DNA from: Actinoplanes liguriensis
GTDB taxonomy: Bacteria; Actinomycetota; Actinomycetes; Mycobacteriales; Micromonosporaceae
Assembly: GCA_000715855.1 (NCBI GenBank)
Contig: KL571266.1
Coordinates: 22,713-31,337, forward strand
Direction of reading: 5' to 3'
Length of the DNA: 8,625 nucleotides
Shown here: one piece after another, positions 7,031 to 8,625 of the stretch
Layout of the letters: each line of letters opens with the position of its first letter
Position numbering within the stretch: position 1 is the stretch's first letter
Made by a program: the position numbers and the translations under genes
Notes under the pieces: model-generated
Databases searched by the model: none
What the model was told of the DNA's origin: nothing
The model's input: the letters and a program-made list of their open reading frames with translations, nothing else

Positions 7031-8083
7031 TCATGCCGCCCGCCCGGCGTGTTTCTCCCGGTACATGGCCACGTCGGCCTCCGCGGTCAGCGCGTCCAGG
7101 TCCGCCGCGCCGCCGGCCGGGCGCACCGCCACGCCGATGCTGACGCCGACGGCCACCTCACGGCCGTCACCGATCGACACCGGTCGCGTGATCGCCTCCC
7201 GGATCCGTGCGCCGGCCCGGGCCGCGGTCTCCGCGTCGGCGTCCGGCAGCAGCACGACGAACTCGTCGCCGCCGAGCCGCCCGGCCATGTCCCCGGACCC
7301 GATCGCGCCGTGCAGCCGCTGCGCCACCTGATGCAGCAGTTTGTCCCCGGCGGCGTGCCCGTGGACGTCGTTGACCTGCTTGAACCCGTTCAGGTCGAGC
7401 AGCAGCACGGCGAGCCGGCGCCCGGACCACTGCTCCGCGCGGCCGGCGAGCTGGGCCCGGTTCGGCAGCCCGGTGAGGTTGTCGTGCGACGCCTGGTGCT
7501 GCAGTTCGCGCCGCACCTGCTGCAACGTGCTGAGCTGGCGCTGGAACGCGCTGGACTGCGAGCCGGTGATCACCGCGATCATGATGTTCATGCAGATCGC
7601 GCCGACGCCCTCACCGGCCTGCAGCGGCATCACCAGCAGCGCCGCCGAGGTGACCGCCCAGATCGCCAGGGCGCCGGAGAGCTGGTGCCGGATCGCCGCG
7701 ATCGCGATCGGCAGGCTCAGCAGCGGCCAGGTGACCTGCGCCGTGTACCGCTGCGTGAAGACCACGAACACCACCACGGTCAGCGTGTCCAGGAGCACCT
7801 GGAGCGCGCTGAAACGCGTGTACCACCGCGAGCCGGGCCGCCGGATGCCGAGCACGGACAGCGCGCTCGACACGGCCATCACCCCCGCGCCGCCGAGGCA
7901 GGCCGCGGCCAGCGCGGGGTTGACCGCCGACGGGCCGATCCCGCCGATGCCCAGCCCGTAGAGAAGGCTCACCACCATCCCGATGGACCGCGAGACGAGG
8001 GCGGCGGCCTCGACCATCCGTCGCCGGGAGAGCAGCGTGTCGTCGAGCGCCGCCGTCCCCTGCTGGACGGTCCCGGTGCGCAT
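7031..8083 (-). CDS. Membrane diguanylate cyclase (six predicted helices plus GGDEF domain)
   Basis: A 350-residue protein that should make cyclic di-GMP from two GTP at the inner face of the membrane. The N-terminal half has about six hydrophobic segments (about residues 33-51, 57-80, 93-110, 118-133, 137-154 and 160-175), an integral-membrane sensor I cannot assign to a named family. A polar helix (FQRQLSTLQQVRREL) leads to the GGDEF domain. HDNLTGLPNR lies at 200-209, metal-binding D230 in DLNGFKQVND, and an intact GGDEF at 271-275 (GRLGGDEFVVLL), so it is predicted active. The product-inhibition I-site, normally RxxD upstream of GGDEF, reads GSGD (262-265) and lacks the arginine. I chose the ATG at 8083 because GGGAGGG stands just upstream (8087-8093). 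The longer start at 8116 adds 11 residues but abuts a strong hairpin and has no ribosome site. Confidence 0.92.
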   Translation of the reverse strand: MRTGTVQQGTAALDDTLLSRRRMVEAAALVSRSIGMVVSLLYGLGIGGIGPSAVNPALAAACLGGAGVMAVSSALSVLGIRRPGSRWYTRFSALQVLLDTLTVVVFVVFTQRYTAQVTWPLLSLPIAIAAIRHQLSGALAIWAVTSAALLVMPLQAGEGVGAICMNIMIAVITGSQSSAFQRQLSTLQQVRRELQHQASHDNLTGLPNRAQLAGRAEQWSGRRLAVLLLDLNGFKQVNDVHGHAAGDKLLHQVAQRLHGAIGSGDMAGRLGGDEFVVLLPDADAETAARAGARIREAITRPVSIGDGREVAVGVSIGVAVRPAGGAADLDALTAEADVAMYREKHAGRAA

Positions 8084-8118
8084 GAGCCCTCCCATCGGCA
8101 GAACCGGCCCGGACATGA

Positions 8119-8150
8119 GGAAGGCCGGTCGCGCCCGCGACCGGCCTTCC
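8119..8150 (-). terminator. Strong hairpin between the chemotaxis receptor gene and the cyclase gene
   Basis: Fifteen bases (8119-8133) pair perfectly with 8136-8150 around only two unpaired bases (CC). On the minus strand it begins about 43 bases after the receptor stop and ends 35 bases before the cyclase ATG at 8083. It is best read as the receptor's terminator, though there is no T-run. If readthrough occurs, it would form part of the cyclase leader. Confidence 0.7.
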
Positions 8151-8154
8151 GGTT

Positions 8155-8164
8155 AATCCGGATT
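8155..8164. other. Ten-base perfect palindrome AATCCGGATT
   Basis: This palindrome lies between the hairpin and the receptor stop, in the only locally AT-rich part of the gap. It could be a protein-binding site upstream of the cyclase gene, but nothing else supports this and no clear -10/-35 pair is visible nearby. Confidence 0.2.
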
Positions 8165-8193
8165 CAGCAACAGAACCATGCTTCGGTACGTCG

Positions 8194-8625
8194 TCAGAAC
8201 TTGAACCCGCCGACCAGCGCCCGCAGCTCCTCCGCGGTCCGGGAGACCTCTTCGCTGGCCTCGCGGGTCTGGTTGACGCCGCTGACCGTGGCGCCGCTGG
8301 CCGTCGAGACGTCGTTGATGTTCGAGGCGATCCGGTTGGAGCCGGCCGCCACCTCACCGATGCTGCGGCTCATCTCGCCGGTCGTGGCGGTCTGCTCCTC
8401 CACCGCCGAGGCGATGGTGGTCTGGAAGTCGTTGATCTGCGCGATGACCTCGGAGATGCGGTTGATGACCTCGACCGCGCCGCCGGTGTCCTGCTGGATC
8501 GCGGTGACCCGGGCGCCGATGTCCTCGGTCGCACGGGCGGTCTCCTGGGCCAGGTCCTTGACCTCGCTGGCGACCACGGCGAAGCCCTTGCCCGCGTCGC
8601 CGGCCCGGGCGGCCTCGATGGTGGC
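8194..8625 (-). CDS. Methyl-accepting chemotaxis protein, C-terminal part (5' end outside the window)
   Basis: The visible 143 codons are the end of the cytoplasmic signalling domain of a chemotaxis receptor, which controls a CheA kinase bound through CheW. The frame enters the window at the hairpin tip, reading [20 protein letters not shown], which matches the highly conserved tip of the family (EAARAGE, GFAVVA). It continues as the descending coiled-coil helix with heptad pattern and Ala/Glu/Gln/Thr-rich methylation-type segments ([17 protein letters not shown]). It ends [11 protein letters not shown] without an NWETF-type receptor tail. The sensor and membrane parts lie beyond 8625. A GTG within the visible part (8577) is not the start, because it falls inside the conserved tip. 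It is co-directional with the cyclase gene but separated from it by a strong hairpin. Confidence 0.95.
   Translation of the reverse strand, partial: ATIEAARAGDAGKGFAVVASEVKDLAQETARATEDIGARVTAIQQDTGGAVEVINRISEVIAQINDFQTTIASAVEEQTATTGEMSRSIGEVAAGSNRIASNINDVSTASGATVSGVNQTREASEEVSRTAEELRALVGGFKF

Noticed and set aside
8155..8164. AATCCGGATT as an established operator
   Set aside because: A single 10-bp palindrome with no second copy and no identified regulator; kept only as a low-confidence site.

Overview
The window is very GC-rich, with G/C at nearly every third codon position, GTG starts and strong GGAGG/AAGGAG-type ribosome sites. The proteins resemble high-GC actinobacterial families. A methyl-accepting chemotaxis protein beside a membrane GGDEF protein suggests a motile actinomycete such as Actinoplanes or another Micromonosporaceae; the genus is inference only. 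I see no tRNA, rRNA, CRISPR array, insertion sequence or phage gene.

Layout. (1) 2-460 (+) encodes a small putative membrane protein with a repetitive Ala/Glu/Gly/Ser/Thr tail; its 3' end overlaps the convergent regulator by 13 bp. (2) 448-1095 (-) encodes a TetR-family repressor. (3) 1096-1235 is a divergent control region with three GATC-centred sites spaced exactly 62 bp apart. (4) 1236-6819 (+) is a tight beta-oxidation operon: an LCAD-type acyl-CoA dehydrogenase, a FadA thiolase, a FadB hydratase/3-hydroxyacyl-CoA dehydrogenase, a possible 30-residue bridging ORF, and an alpha-methylacyl-CoA racemase. (5) 6820-7030 is a convergent gap with three stacked hairpins. (6) 7031-8083 (-) encodes a six-helix membrane diguanylate cyclase with a degenerate inhibitory site. 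(7) 8119-8150 is a 15-bp perfect hairpin. (8) 8194-8625 (-) is the C-terminal part of a chemotaxis receptor running off the window.

How the genes fit together. The four enzymes give a complete oxidation spiral: dehydrogenation to the 2-enoyl-CoA, hydration, oxidation to the 3-ketoacyl-CoA and thiolysis. The racemase supplies the (2S)-epimer that acyl-CoA dehydrogenases need when the chain carries a 2-methyl group. The cluster therefore looks built for methyl-branched acyl-CoAs, with the divergent TetR protein as probable acyl-CoA-responsive repressor. The minus-strand signalling genes at the right end are a separate unit, read toward the operon and separated from it by hairpins.

The chemistry is known. 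The less ordinary points are the doubly ATGA-linked mini-ORF between fadB and the racemase gene, the shortened NAD-domain arm in FadB, rare TTA codons (one at codon 4 of the racemase gene), the evenly spaced sites in the divergent region, and the degenerate I-site of the cyclase.
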